DNA from: Lagopus muta | Taxonomy: Eukaryota; Chordata; Aves; Galliformes; Phasianidae | Direction of reading: 5' to 3' | Length of the DNA: 64,000 bases | Assembly (NCBI RefSeq): GCF_023343835.1 | Contig: NC_064449.1 | Span: 868,001-932,000 of the forward strand | Shown here: piece after piece, positions 49,326 to 62,925 of the stretch | Numbering within the stretch: position 1 is the stretch's first letter | Layout: each line of letters starts with the position of its first letter | Translations under genes and position numbers: made by a program | The notes under the pieces: generated by a model | Database searches by the model: none | Told to the model about the DNA's origin: nothing | The model's input: the letters and a program-made list of their open reading frames with translations, nothing else

Positions 49326-51804
49326 TTTATAATAAGTTTTTATTCCTCTATCTCCTTTTCCAGAAATTCTGCTGTCAATAAAAGCCTTCTTGCAGCAGCC
49401 ACATTGTCTGGCGCTATCTGGTACGAAAGATGGAGAAGTTACTGGTCATATGGTTTAAGGCTGCCCTGGCCCTTCAGTGTGGTGGGCTCTTTCTGCTCCT
49501 AATCCATTGTATTAGCTTCTGGCAATTCAAGCACCGTCTACTGAATTGCTAGGGGTGAAAGGTCAATGCATTAAGCATAGCAGATTAATACACTGCAGTA
49601 AATCCCAGAACCAGCACTTTAAGGAGCCAGTAATATTTCACACGTGATTGTTCTACCAATTGATTGCACCATCTTGTGAGTGCGTGTGTGTGTGTATTTC
49701 TTTTACTCCATTTACGAGCTTTCCCAAGCTCCCCTGTTTAGTGGAGATTGCTGTGTCCCACACTGGTTGTACTTTGATCAGAGAAATTCAATACCTGAGG
49801 TCTGGGCTTTATAGGAAAGCAAGGTCCAGATTAAGGGAATTAGCCACAGTATATCACAACTAATAAAAGAGTGATTGAGCCCCACCACAGTGCTGCCCCA
49901 GGGGACAGGAGGAAAAACGGGAGGGGGGCACTGTTAGCAGAGAAGGGGGAGAAAGGCTCACAGATAAAGCCATGTCCATAATTAGAAAGGAACAAACCTG
50001 CTATCGGATCACACCTCTTACAGTCCTAGGAACCAGAGCAAAAATATGCAACAAAATCTTTCAGCTACAGCCATTGCTTTTCCTTTTTTTTTTTCTTTTT
50101 TCTTTTTTCTTTTTTCTTTTTTCTTTTTTCTTTTTTCTTTTTTCTTTTTTCTTTTTTCTTTTTTTTTTTTCCTCTCTGATACATGTACAATTCTCTCATT
50201 TTTCCTCTGTTAACATTCTCCATTCCCAGTTTTATAGCACAACGAAGTACTTCTTAGGAAATATATGGAGAAATAAATTGCATATTGATTCCACAGGCTT
50301 TTTGTGCACCTGACATGCTGATTAAATAACTCTCAGCTCCAGGAGATGCTGTTTCAGACACTTACTAAAGCAGGACTGAAAGCTACCAACACTGAATGTT
50401 AGGGTTTCTCTCTAGAGGAACCTGAATGCATATTTATGAAGACCTACTTGTTTTCATGATGAATTAGATGAGAATCATTAATCTTCTTTGTAATGCTTGA
50501 AAATCGGATCTGAGTAGATAGTTTGTCCCGTAGCTTTGGCTGGGCTAATTTTTTCTGAATGATTTCCCAGTGATGTGCCTAGACAGTCTAACATCCACGT
50601 AACTACATCAAGAGATAATAGCATTTGTTATTTTATAGACAGTGATTGAGGAAAGTGATGAGCCTGCTATCAAAGAGAATCAGATGGCTGCATTATCACC
50701 ATTACTCAGTAGCAGAAATACTGTGTGAAGTACCTTTGCTTAGGATATGCATTTATTTTCTTCAGATAGGAACAAAATCCTATTTCCTTGCCTATTTTTT
50801 TCCTGAGTTCTTAATCCAGACAAATCTTCCCTTCCTTTTTTTTTTTTTTTAAATAAACAGTTTTTTCACTCCTTACTCAAACAAGTCTGTAGAAGAACAA
50901 CAGCATATAATTACTGCGTCTGGCATGTCTGTTGTTGTAAACGTCTGTGACTCAGTACGCTGCTGGTGTACTGACATGGGCAATCTCAATTCATTCCTGA
51001 AGTCTGGGTACCTTTGTCCATTTTTTGTCCATCTGTTTGAAGAGCAAATATAGAAAAATAACAAATTTTATGGTATCGGCTCGCATTTAGACATCTGTTT
51101 TCAAAATAGATATTTGCAATTTTTAATTTAAATTTACCCCCGTGGAACAAAACCATGTAAGTACACACTTTGATCCTAGTGTGCTTTAGGATCTTACTTA
51201 ATAGTTACATACAGAGCCACAATAACAAATTATTAGCATGATGAAAGAAGGAATGTATTAATTATACTTAATGTCTTACAGTGTTTTATGATTTCTAAGA
51301 GCTGAATTAACATCAATACCCTGTCCAGTGACAAATTCCTCTCTTGCAGTAAATACCTTAATGTCTGAACTCTTTACCATTATAATATGAACAGTGGCAA
51401 ATACTAAAGCCAATGGAAGAGTGAGTTGAGCTGTGTATTAGTTAGATTATTGCAAATGGTATTAATAAGCAATATATGAATAGTATAAAGGAGGTGTATA
51501 TATAAATACATATTCTTCTATACAAAATATACACATTCTATACTTAATTGGAGTAGCTTGCATGAAATCCCTATTATTTTCCAGATAATGCATTTTTCAC
51601 TCATATGGGCAACAGTTTTGATTAATCATAGTAGAGCACTGAATTATTATTATTGTTTTTAAGAACTTCTGACCATGCACAGTACTTGAAAAGCATAAGA
51701 AAATAATTTTTCTCCCCTCATGCCTCACTGCTAATTGAGTTTGTCACAGGTTTTCCGAAGAATAAAAAGTCAAATTTTTCTAGGACCAGGGCTTCCTACT
51801 TCCC
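49326..51804. other. Unique DNA with a heptamer satellite
   Basis: Segment 49370-49640 is repeat-free and balanced in composition and looks like conserved non-coding DNA. A short GT repeat lies at 49684-49695, the heptamer satellite at 50095-50170 and T15 at 50836-50850. No gene is recognised. Confidence 0.5.
50095..50170 (+). repeat. (CTTTTTT)n heptamer microsatellite
   Basis: C occurs at exactly every seventh base from 50095 to 50158 (ten units), with only T between, ending in a T run. The uniform period shows recent expansion or homogenisation. The + strand pyrimidine bias is opposite to that of the purine tracts at 23-28 kb. Confidence 0.95.
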
Positions 51805-53285
51805 CAGAATAATGAAGATCAGAAAGGACCTCAAAGATGATCTAGTCTAATTATCAACCCATTACCACCATGCTCACTAAACCACATCACTCAGTGTTAC
51901 ATCTACCCTTCCCTTGACAACCTCTGGAGACAGTGTCATTTCCCTGGGCGGTCTGCCCCAAGCCTGTAGCAATGAAGGAGGTTGCTGTGACTGAAGGGCA
52001 GAACTTTACACTTAGTCTTTGAAGTTCATACAATTGGTCTTTGCTTTTCATGAACCCACGCTGGATGGGCCTGCTCCCCCAGTAGTCCCACATATGCCAT
52101 GTGATCACACCCAAGATATCTGCTTCATAGCCTTCCCTGATTCTGAGGTCAGGCTGACAGTCCTGTAGTTGCTCCTATTCCCATTCCAACCCTTCCCGTA
52201 GACGGGCATCACACTGACAAGTCTCCAGCCATCTAAAACCTCCCCAGTTGCCAAGCTGCTTTCCAGCACTTCCCAGCAGTCCTGTCATCTTTCTCAGTAC
52301 CCACAAGTGGATCTCATCTGACCCAATTAGCAGCAGTACTATCTGTTTTCTTCTGTACTGAGGAGCTTTTATTCTGCTCTCCACTTCCATCTTCCAATCC
52401 ACGGAGCTGAGTTATTCTGAAGATAACTCTTCTAACTATTTAAGAGAGCAGTAAAGAAGGCATTGAGAATCTTAGCCTCTTCCTCATTCTCTGTGGTAAT
52501 ATTACCTGCTGCATCCAATAAAGGATGGAGATTCTCCTTGGTCCTTCTCTTTCTGTTAAGAGATTTGTAAAAATGTTTTTTATTATCTTTAAAAGTAGTG
52601 GCCAAATTGAGCTCTTTCTGGGCTTTTGCCTTACTAATTTTCTCTCTGCATATCCAGGCAATCTTGTACTCTTCCCAAGTTCCTGACTCTTCTTCCAAAG
52701 ACAGTAAACTCTTCCCAGAATCCCAGCACAATTCTCTGTTAAGCAAAGACAGCCTACTCCCAACAGCAGCTCATCTTACTGTACAAGACCGCCTGTTTTT
52801 GCACCTTTAAGATTTCCTTCCTGATGAACGTCCAGCCTTCTTGGACCCTTTTGCATTTCAGAACAGACTCTCAAGGATTCTCCCTACCAGAGTCCTAAAT
52901 AATAAAGTCCACTCTGCCAAAGTCCAAGGTAACCGTTTTGCTAACCCCCTCCTGACTTCACCAAGAGTAGCGATATCTACTATTCTGTGGTCAAACTGCC
53001 CAAGACAGCTTCTGACCACCACGCCTCCCACCAGTCCTTTCCTGTTCATAAACAGCAGATCTTATGGGGTGCATTCCCTTGTAGCCTCTCTTACTAGCTG
53101 TGTGTAGAAGTTATCTTCCACACACTCCTAGACTGCTTCCTCCTGCTGGATTGTATTTCCAGCAATTGTCAGGTCAACTTGAAGTGCCCCATAAGTACAA
53201 GGGCTAATGACTGTGTGACTTCTACCAGCTTCCTTCAGAAAGGATTCCTCTATGTCAATTACCTTTCTTCTTTTGCTGTGAGAGG
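51805..53285 (-). mobile_element. CR1 LINE relic: ORF2 endonuclease end, linker, partial RT, 3' tail
   Basis: This is the largest transposon relic, antisense, about 1.5 kb of a roughly 4.5 kb element. On the minus strand from high to low coordinates come: the end of the endonuclease (LMGHFKL, standing for the family's LMGDFN, near 53190); the LLFMNRKGLVGGVVVRS block (near 53050) with GQFDHRIVD (family G.SDHE); the EN-RT linker CREKISKAKAQKELNLA (52746-52432); and the start of RT with GSDEIHLWVLRKM (family GPDGIHPRVLRE). Next comes a GFMK block, then an abrupt jump at about 52018-52045 to the 3' part (AAAGTTCTGCCC...GGCTTGGGGCAGA) and the tail at 51805. Frameshifts and stops break it, and the YxDD catalytic segment is missing. 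Confidence 0.9.
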
Positions 53286-56200
53286 CAGTGTTGAGGTACA
53301 AACATAACTGGCTCACCCTACTTTTGCTTTCTGTCATAGGAATCTTCATGAGAAATATGATATTGGTGCTTATCGTGCTTTCCCTTAAGAACAGATATGT
53401 TCTCGGATATACTATATCATCTGTATATGCATTGATTGTACATGGTGATACAAAAATTAAGAGGAAATACTGTTAAATTCAAATTTATGCGTGTTGTGAA
53501 AACTTGTCAATGTTTCTCTGGCAAATGGTTGGTTGATGGGCTCAACTAATTTTGGTTAAGTATCTGTTCCTAGAAGCATGATTTCTTGACGTAGTTGAAC
53601 CAGCTCCTTGAAATTAAAATTAAGAAACTAAAATTAAGAAAAAAAATTAGATATACCAGTTAAGAGAGGAAGTCACATTTGCACAAAGTAGCAGGCCTGC
53701 CTATGTAGAAGTGAACTACCTTAATTTGAGACATAAGTTAAAAAACTCATAAGAACAAAATAATTTTTAAAATGACATTGGGAACAAAAACATATATAAA
53801 TTCACAGTTCTATAATTATCTGCTTTTTGAGATCTTTAACCTAAATTTTGTGAAGAAATGACTTAGGTGATTTTCTTATGTAGACTATCACCTCTCAGTA
53901 GCTAGAGACCAATTCCAGTGACAGAATGTCTATGGCAACACAACTCTGAACCCTATCTTGCTGAAGATGGCCATTTTAGCAGTAATGATAAGCAGTTTTC
54001 TCTATGCTAATCCTTATGATTCTGTTATTGGTTAGTACAAGCTGGTTTAAATTATCCACATTAATTGTTTTATTATTCACTAAGAAGAAAAAAAAAAGGA
54101 AAAAGAAGGGAGTGTTATCTTTCTTGTTCTGTTCTCTTTTATTTTATTTTATTTGCCTTTTATTTTCTTCAAAGTGCTTTATTAAAGTAGGAACGTCATC
54201 TATTCCAGATTTTTTCCTTATAGCAAGTTGTTAGTCTGAGCCACTTCTTCCCTTTACATGCACGCCAGGTGTGGTTCTTTTCTGTATTCATAGAAAACTG
54301 TGAACACTTGTCACTGCTTTTTTCGTTCTGTACTTGAGCTGGCATACTTTTGCCCTCCTACAGTTAACATCTACCACATCACAGGGGATACTAATCACAA
54401 GCCTGCTCCATATTAACAAATTAACAACTAAGCCATTAAGCCTCCTATTTTTCTGAAATGAAGAAGAATAAAACATCCAGGTCTGGGATTGAAAGAAGAC
54501 GAACAAAATGCTTCCCTGGTCAGCTTGGAACAGGGGATATTTTGTATTCTTGTTTTCTGAGAACATCTCAGAAGATATTCAAAATTTTTTCAACATTTCC
54601 TTATTTAATAACGACAGTGTGCAAAGAGGTTCCTTGGCAATCACAATAAAGTAATCCTTGGTTTGGGAAGCTGTCAGATCTTCTACCATAGAGATGACTA
54701 TCATTTTATCCTGGCAGCTTCTTGTTCTAGGCTGCCACATTTGGCATGGCTTCTGATTACCATTATGTGCTAATAGACACTGTGCATAACATTTTCTAGC
54801 CAGGTTGCTGTGATGAAAAGCCTTCTACATACATATTCTGGCTGATCTCCTTTTGCTCCAGGGTAATCCTAACAAATGAAATGCTGCAGTCGGGAGCAGA
54901 TGTTGGTATACACACATTCAGAAAGGGTAGGTGTATTACTAAAGATAACATGGAAATGACACAGTAAACTCTGTATCTGAGTACCCTGACACCTTCAGTA
55001 CTGATTTCTCCTACACTAAAACCTCTTATAATCTTATATTAACTATTCTGTATTCTTCAATTTATTTTTTTTTTTTTGAGGCTACTGTGCCAATAAGAAT
55101 GCATGTGAATATCCACAGATAGCTTTAAGATCTCCTGGTTTTCCAATGTCTTGAGGACAGATAGGATAGCAGACTTTAACAGAGGACAGAAGACTCATTA
55201 CAAAGGGATGAAAGTTGCTTGTCCTAAGTATTTCTGGTCTCATGGAAGGAGGGCTGGTTTGGACTGGAGGTTGAGGTGCCAGTGACTACAGTGGCATTAG
55301 TAGGGGGGAAAAATATCTGTCACATGTGTTCCATGTACCTAAACTTGCCATGATATCAGCTAGAGAAATACAGACTTCTATTGCATTGCATAAATAAGGA
55401 AAATAATTATAGGGAAATCTCGCCTAGCTGTAGGCATGGAATGCCCTAAAGCAGCAGTAGAAGTACAATGGGAAAGCATAGAGAAGACTGAAGGAGATGC
55501 CAAGCACCAGGTGTGGAACATCAGAGGATCTGGGCAAGCCTCAAAATTTGGCAAATTTGGGACAGCTAGTACCTCACCTTTCTTTCCTCAGAAGGGGCTG
55601 TGACATCCATGCTTACTTTGTCACTGAGCTGGGCTGTTCTATAGGGTCTCCATGCTGAGGTGATTGCCTACAAGGAAGTTCTTTTGAGTGAGCCCTCAAG
55701 GCCTAGCTGAGATAAAGTGAATGCTTATCCCTTTCTTATGATTCTCCTGTCTAATTTTCCAGTAGGCACTCTAAAAAATATTTTCACTACCCTAGAGGCA
55801 AGATCCTAATTTGCTTCCTGCTCTGCACCGTCTTATTCTTTTTTATATTTTTCACTTATTTTGAGGGTAGGGGACTGAGTTTTTATAGTGGCCATGTTAA
55901 TCGTATCCCTGGTGGCCACAAAAGAGTTTAATAAAAGGGGTGGGTGGCTGGTTTAATTATTTTTTCCATCTGTATTAGTGGAAGAGTGTTTTAAATAAAT
56001 ACAGCTTCTTGAAGCATAGGGATTGTGAGGGTAATGTTTCCCTTCTTTTTTCACCTATCACCCTCCTTCCCCACCTCCTGGTTTATTTCCTGTTGTGGAG
56101 ACAAGTGAATTAATAAACTCTTATTTATTTGTTAAAGATGTCTCTTCCCAGTGCTTTCTTTCCTGCCGGGGAGATGAGTGTCAATAAAATATTTCCAAAG

Positions 56201-58204
56201 GTTCCTACTTAACAGTTTAGTGAGTTTCCTCATAGCCTGCTGCATTAACTCTGAGCTTAAGTCCTTTCTGTGCAGCATGAGCACAGTTCAAGCCAGCACT
56301 GAGGCTTATTCTGTTTAACAAGGCTCTGGTTTAGCTCAGCTTTCTACCACACAGATTTGCTAAGAAGGACTGAGACCTTAATTTTAAACAACTTTGTGGA
56401 ACAGTTGCTGGGCAAGGAATCTTACAGGTTAAGCACTGGGTTTGAAAGCCTTAGGCAACAGATCTTAATATCAGATGAGCCGACCAAGTTTTTATAATGT
56501 TTCAAGGTAGCAGTGATTTTATTATTATTATTTTAGGTTTTGTTGTTTTACTACATTTGTATATTTGGAGGAGACTGGGGAAAAAAAAAAATCAGGTTCT
56601 TGCTGCTTCAAATGGACTTTTTCCACCATTGACAAATTTGTTCATTTTTATAGGAACTGGCATTAATTCTACTTTTGTGCTCAAAATTCAGTCTGCCACG
56701 CTGAGTGCTGTATCCAGTAACATTCTGCTTTCTTCATAGTACAGCTTACTTTATATGTACTTCATACTAATACTTTGTATTATTAAAAATAGCATTTTTT
56801 TCCCCTCCGATACTCTATAATTAAAAATTACTACTGTGCAACTTTCATTAAGGGAATACAGGCACTACAGCATGGTGGCCCAGACAAGTTTACCATTCCA
56901 ACTTTAGGACCAATTTATTTAGCATCATGCCATTGGCTTTTTATAATCTTACCCTATTGCATCAATCTTAAAGCCAGAGGTGAAACTCCAACCTTTGGGT
57001 CCTATTCTTCCTTGGGAGAAACCATCAAGGTTGATAGATAAGAAGTGGAGGTTGACAAGAATCAGAATTTGGTGATTGTGTGGTAACTTTCTTTTAGAGA
57101 AAGTGCTCACAGTCATAGGTTCATCAGTCCTCCAGGGATCAAGCCCATCCAGTTCTTCAGGATAACACAAACCAACACAGTGTGGCTATTAGATGAGAAC
57201 TCCCACCTGTAGCAGGTTTCAGAGCAAATTCTGGTTTTTCAACACTGGTGTTGAACCTGGCACAGCTGTTAAGCCTGAATTTTGTTTATGCTTATTTTGC
57301 ATCTGGCTTCCTGCTATTCCTGTCTGAAGCAGAAGAGTACTCCAGTACCATTCCAAAAGGAAGGAGCTTTGTGGTTCTCTGCTTCCCCCAGATGGAGGCA
57401 GGTGGAGGTATCTGTGCTAGCAATTGGATTGTAAGACTGGCACAGCCTCTGTGATCGAGAGGGCACATAGGGCTAAGAGCAAGACGCTTAGGCTCTCAGT
57501 TTTACAGAAACAGAATAGGAAAAATGTTGCTGATGATTTTCCTTGGCAAAGAAGGGCATAAATCACTATGGGTAGTCACTGAGACAATATATGGAAAATA
57601 AATTGGCCCCTGAACAGAAGACAGGAGTACAGGTGGAGGCAAGTATGTGGGAATTCTTAAATTGTGTAAGAGGTAGAATAAGATTGGAATGACCAAGATA
57701 TGGAATTGACACAATCTGTCTGTTATCCTGTATGAGCTGGAGACAACCTGGTCTACATGGACCAAAAAATGCTACCTTCTCAACACAGGATGAGCTCAGC
57801 ATTATCTCAGTGTAGGTACACATTATTTCTGAAAGAGTCTTAAGACTGTCTTCACCACTTAGATGAACTCAGAGAACAAATTATTCAGAGAGAGAGAGAA
57901 ACTAATGGGACTGGTGAGAAGACTTGGAACATCAGAGAAAAGAGGCAACAAAAGGCCTTAGGTGATTGGCTTCTTTTCAATTTTTAAAGTTGGCTTATTT
58001 GTTTAAGCCTGGATTTACAGTGGCTCATACAAGTAGGGACTCTTTTATCATCTCACATTGTAGGACAATCCAGTTAGAGTGCTTTGGTACACATACTTTC
58101 AATGCCTGTATTAGGGAGGTCACACTATGTAGCTCACCTTGCAGATTAGTTCATTCAACATTCAACTTGTGAAAAGATGGAGAAGTGTTGAATCTCCACT
58201 GGAC

Positions 58205-58266
58205 AAAAAAAAAAAAAAAAAAAAAAGAAAAAGAAAAAAAGAAAAAAGAAAAAAGAAAGAAAAAGC
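58205..58266 (+). repeat. A22 and AAAAG-type purine tract
   Basis: A22 followed by GAAAAA/GAAAAAA/GAAAG units, about 62 purines without interruption. No retroposon body is recognised upstream. Confidence 0.92.
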
Positions 58267-61222
58267 CTGAAGCAGAAAGTTAAAAGATATTTCAGAAGTG
58301 TAACCACTGAGAAGTGGCAGAGGTATCTGCTAGAGATGTGTAGAGCACAGTGCCACATGAAGATACAGACCTTGTAGTGAACTGAAAGAATGCAGAGGAG
58401 ACTTGGGAAATAATCCTCTTTTTTTTTTACCAACTCAGTTGTCTAATCACAGGAAGTCACCAAACACAGATGAATCAATGCATGATAAAAATCAAGAGTG
58501 GATGGTGGAGCTTGATTGTTTGCCAGCAGCAACAGGCAAATGTGTAAAACTTGGAGACAGATAATTGTAATTGAGATTCAGTCCCACAGCAACAGTTATG
58601 TGGATGCAAATTAGAGAACAGAGATTGCTAACTTGAAAAGCTAGAAAAATATATGAAGATACTTCCTATAAACTAAGGATGAAATAATATATTACCTAAA
58701 AGTTTTAAGTTACACTATTCAGTGTTATAGGTATGGGAGCTAATTGGGACTGAAGGATGATCCCACTTTGCCACTCTGCTTTAAGAAAGTTGAATCACAT
58801 GAGCTTAACTGACTTCAGACAAGGGAACTTGAACAGTAGTCCAAGAAACTATTAGTTCTTACTCATCCACAGCATTCCTCAAAATAAATCTAGCTGACGC
58901 GTTTTGTTCAGTATGACAGCAGTGTTGAAGTTATGCCATGATTGAAGTTGAGATACTGAAGAAATCGTCTCAAGGCTGATGGTAAAACTAAGTGGGAACT
59001 GGCATATTCAAAGTAGTTGGAACAGTTCCAGTCCTGGCTTCCCTGTAGCTAAGGTGTGATACAGTTGGTTTAGGACACCAGCTTAGTGATAAATAGTAAA
59101 TAGTGCTGCATGCTGTGACTTGGAAATCTAGGTATGCCTTTGATAAATATCTTGAACATACAGGTTGCCTGTAGAGCTGGAAGTGGTTGGCACTCAGATA
59201 GAAAGTTATTCAGTCCTGTTCTGACTGTTATTTGTCATAGAGTTAGAGGGCAAGAAAAAATGGATACAGTGCCCACTATCTCCTGAGTTCAGACCATTTA
59301 GAAAGGCCTCAGCTGCAAAAAGAGCTGCAAGGTTTTATCTTCCGATATCTTCTCAGATGGCCTTTTGTTACAATGACTCCTCACAGTTCCTAGTTTCATC
59401 ACTGGGGTATTTTTGTTTACACAGATCTGTGAAAATCAAATCCCGGGTCATAGGTTCACCAGTGTGACATGGGTTATTCTGAAACATCCAACGATGCACA
59501 GTACTGGAATCTGGAATCTGAAATCTTCCCATACTATTAATGACATCCTTCTTTCTCAGCGAAGCCTTCACTGATTTCAAGGACAGTCTTGACTGCGTAA
59601 TAAGCACTTCAAGCTTTGGCCTATAGCAGTAGTCATAAATTTTTACTGTTCATTTTTGAAGAGTCTGATCCTTCATCCACTAGTGTTAATAGAGAAATTC
59701 TTATTTGACGTCATTTGGGAGGAGCAGATCCCAAGGCGCTTGTTCTCAGGAATATCAAAGCAACTATTTTGTATTGTAAGTGAATTAAAATGCAGTATCC
59801 TTATGTTTGCCAGGGCTGTAAATCTCAGCATCGCAGATCAAATGCTATTTGCATTAAATATTCCAAGTGAGACCTGGGACAATCAGACAAGTTGGTGAAT
59901 AACCGATCTTTTCAAACTTTTCAGAAGCAAGACTGCTCAGTCAAATTACCTAAAACTACTTTTTAGTGGCTGAAACACAACGTGATTTAGATTTAAATCT
60001 TAGTTACAACAGGGTTTCAGTTTGGAGTTTCTCTGTATTTTCTCAAAGCCTGAAGACAGAATGCCTCCTGAATGAGCTACTCCATACACTATCCAGAAGG
60101 TGATTGGACAATTGACACAAGCATCCTTCTGGAAGGCAAAACTGGTAAATCTTTTTAGTTAGTCTTGCTGCAATGTTGTCATGGAGGAAAACAAACTCTT
60201 TATGAAGAATAAAGGAGAGTGAAGAGGAAACAAGAGATTCGCAGTTATTTCAGTTTTCAGCAGCTGAAATGCAAAATAATATTAAATTATCTCTCCTCAC
60301 ATGGAATTTCAGAAAAAATGCTAGGATATTCAGAATAATTTTTAATGCAATACTTTCAGAATGCTTTCTTTTCAGTCTAGCAGCACATATTCCCCTCTAA
60401 TTTTGTTCAGTTAAAAGCTAGAACATTTCTGACTCTATAAATTCAATAGAGTGCTTTATATCTTTATTTTAAGTAGTTTTGGGTTTTTTTCTTGTCACAC
60501 CATGGGCGATTTGGATATCTTGAGTGGCTTGCACTATTTACTTGCCATAGAAATCTTAGGGCATGTGTGTTCATGTGTACACACACATATAAGAAAAACA
60601 AATGAGTTTCACAAATGAGTTTCTTTTCTGCTTTTCTCCAAATTTTCTTTCCAGGGAAGGCAACTATTTCTAGGTTTTTATAAGCTGATGGAAGAGGCTT
60701 GTCAAATAGTCTTTATGAGAGAAGAAACAGGAAGATGGCTTGGTTTGCAGACAGAGGGTTATTGGGCAATTATGTTTTTTATAGAGCTGTTGTAGGACAA
60801 ATCACGGGCCTGCTTTTGCCTTTGATGCTACAAGGCAGACGGCCCAATAAAGATCAGAACAAGGGAGGGCAAAGGGGGTCAGGGACAGAGCCTTCCCTTG
60901 GGGTCCCGCTTCTTCCTCTTAGCTCAGAAACCAGACACCTTTTCCAGATGCACTGTGGCTGCTCATCATGAGGCTTCATTGTGATCCTGCTGATAGGCTG
61001 TGCTATGAAAACTGGGGCCTCCTTCAGAAAGTTTTCACCCTATACAATCTCATAATCATGAGACCACAGCTCTCAACTGCGTTCTCTCAGAACCAAGCAT
61101 GTGGTTTGTTACTGTGTCAAAAAAGCCATTGCACAAACAGTAAGGAAGCTTATTCCAACTGTATGAAAAATAATCACCTTACATGCAGTTGTATGACTGG
61201 CATAATCTCTCCCTGCATATGC

Positions 61223-61261
61223 TTTTTTTTTTTTTTTTTTTTGCTTTTTTTTTTTTTTTTT
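61223..61261 (+). repeat. Interrupted poly(T), T20-GC-T17
   Basis: Two T runs separated by GC. Read on the minus strand this could be a poly(A) tail, but no retrocopy body is visible at lower coordinates. Confidence 0.93.
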
Positions 61262-62902
61262 AATATATTGATTTCACTTTGTATTGCCTGAACTCATTTC
61301 CCAATCATTCTTTAACTTTCTACAGTTAGGAAGAACTTTCATCAGGGTTAGCTGGCCTCAGCTTTTAGTTTTGAGTTTATTTCCCCTTCATCTTCGCATT
61401 TAATACTAGCCCTTCTCAGATAAAGAATCTTGGCTTAGCTAAACTAGAAATGAATTTCTGTGTGCCAATTCTTTTATATAAGAACAGCATTTATTTTCAC
61501 CTTGAGGATATATCATGTGCCCAAATGGAACACACCAGGAAAACAGAATCTCTGAAGACGGTATTTCGCACTGTAACCACTCACACAAACATCACAACTA
61601 TCATTTATAGATATTCCAGTTGGGCAGTTCATTAGACAGCAGAGAATAAACTTGAAGAAGGAAGCAGTTGTATGCATAGTATCATACGTTCCCCATTATT
61701 TTTAGCAGTGCATGATACAAACCTGAGCCACCTCTGTTATGATTTAGTTTCCTCTGAGACACTAGGATGACATCAGTAACACAGAGGTTGTGTTCACATG
61801 AAGTTATGAATAGAGTTGTCACTGAGAATTTTCTGCCTTGCTCTCAGGCAAGTAATTGGGATGTGCCAGGTGCAAAGGAGGGAAACCTAAATTCGTGGTG
61901 TTTGACTGACCAAAGCAGTATATATGCAGGTAACATCCAGGAAATGCTTTGAATAATAAATATGTTTAAATAAAATTGTTTCATAGAGTTAAGACTGTGG
62001 CTTAATTATGAGACAGTTCCTGTACTGATATTTGCTGTAGGTTTCTAAATGTGTTTTGACCACTTCCACCATTTTTTGTTTAACCTGTGAGGAAAGTGTG
62101 CTTCAGTACTGAGAAGAGAAAGAAGAACATAGGGGGAGGACAATGAGAATCATGTCTATACACAGCACATATTACATTTAGGAAAATGGAAATACTCAGA
62201 GCAGGGCATTTTGACCCTTGACTTCCTCTGTAGAGAATATTGACCTCCTCACCACTCGTGCTATCACTAAATGATCTGCTTAATATGAACTGAACTCAGC
62301 CCTCACACGCTGCCAGTCAGCTTTGTGTTAATAAATCCTTCTAGCCACCCTCCCCCACTCCAGAACATAATTTGCCACTGTGCTGGTTGAATGCCAGTGG
62401 GAAGGGGAGAAAAAAGCGTTATTTAATGAAACTCACTGCTATCTGCTGTGTAGTTTATTTGCTAAATGCTTGCTCTTTTGAAGAGAAAATAAAACTGTCA
62501 TAATAGTATTGGAATATCCAAGATATTATTTGGGTAATACATAAGTGATGTATAGATCCCTCAGTTCTGCTTACTGTACTTCTCATTTTTAGTATGATTA
62601 GTTTTCCTGCTTGATAAACCTGTAACCTATTTCCTTTCTCTGCCATCAGTCATGGTTAGGCTTTTTCTGACTAGTCTACTGCTTCTCTGCGAGACATCCT
62701 TCAAATGATGGTTTGTCTATGGCCAATTCCACATTTAAACTACATAAAATTTACAAGACTGGCTGATGTTCACTACTGTTATTCAAAGCTCGGTATCAAA
62801 AACAAAGTCTCATTCTGTGTCCTGACTAAGAAAGCTTTGATTTGTAGCACTGGCCCAATCTTCAGGTTTAGACAGAGCCCTGTGGAGCATCAGGGCTCTA
62901 CA

Positions 62903-62925
62903 GGACGCACAGGATTTGTGCGTCC
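62903..62925 (+). repeat. Perfect CpG-containing hairpin
   Basis: GGACGCAC (62903-62910) and GTGCGTCC (62918-62925) form an 8-bp perfect stem with a 7-nt loop. No T-run follows and the site is isolated, so I assign no function. Confidence 0.6.

Noticed and set aside
49972..50313. 113-codon frame with Phe/Ser/Leu repeats
   Set aside because: The repeat is the CTTTTTT heptamer, which stays open in all three frames because it contains no stop.
57385..57415. CTCF-like CCAGATGGAGGCAGGTGG
   Set aside because: Several core mismatches compared with the site at 24413; not distinguishable from chance.
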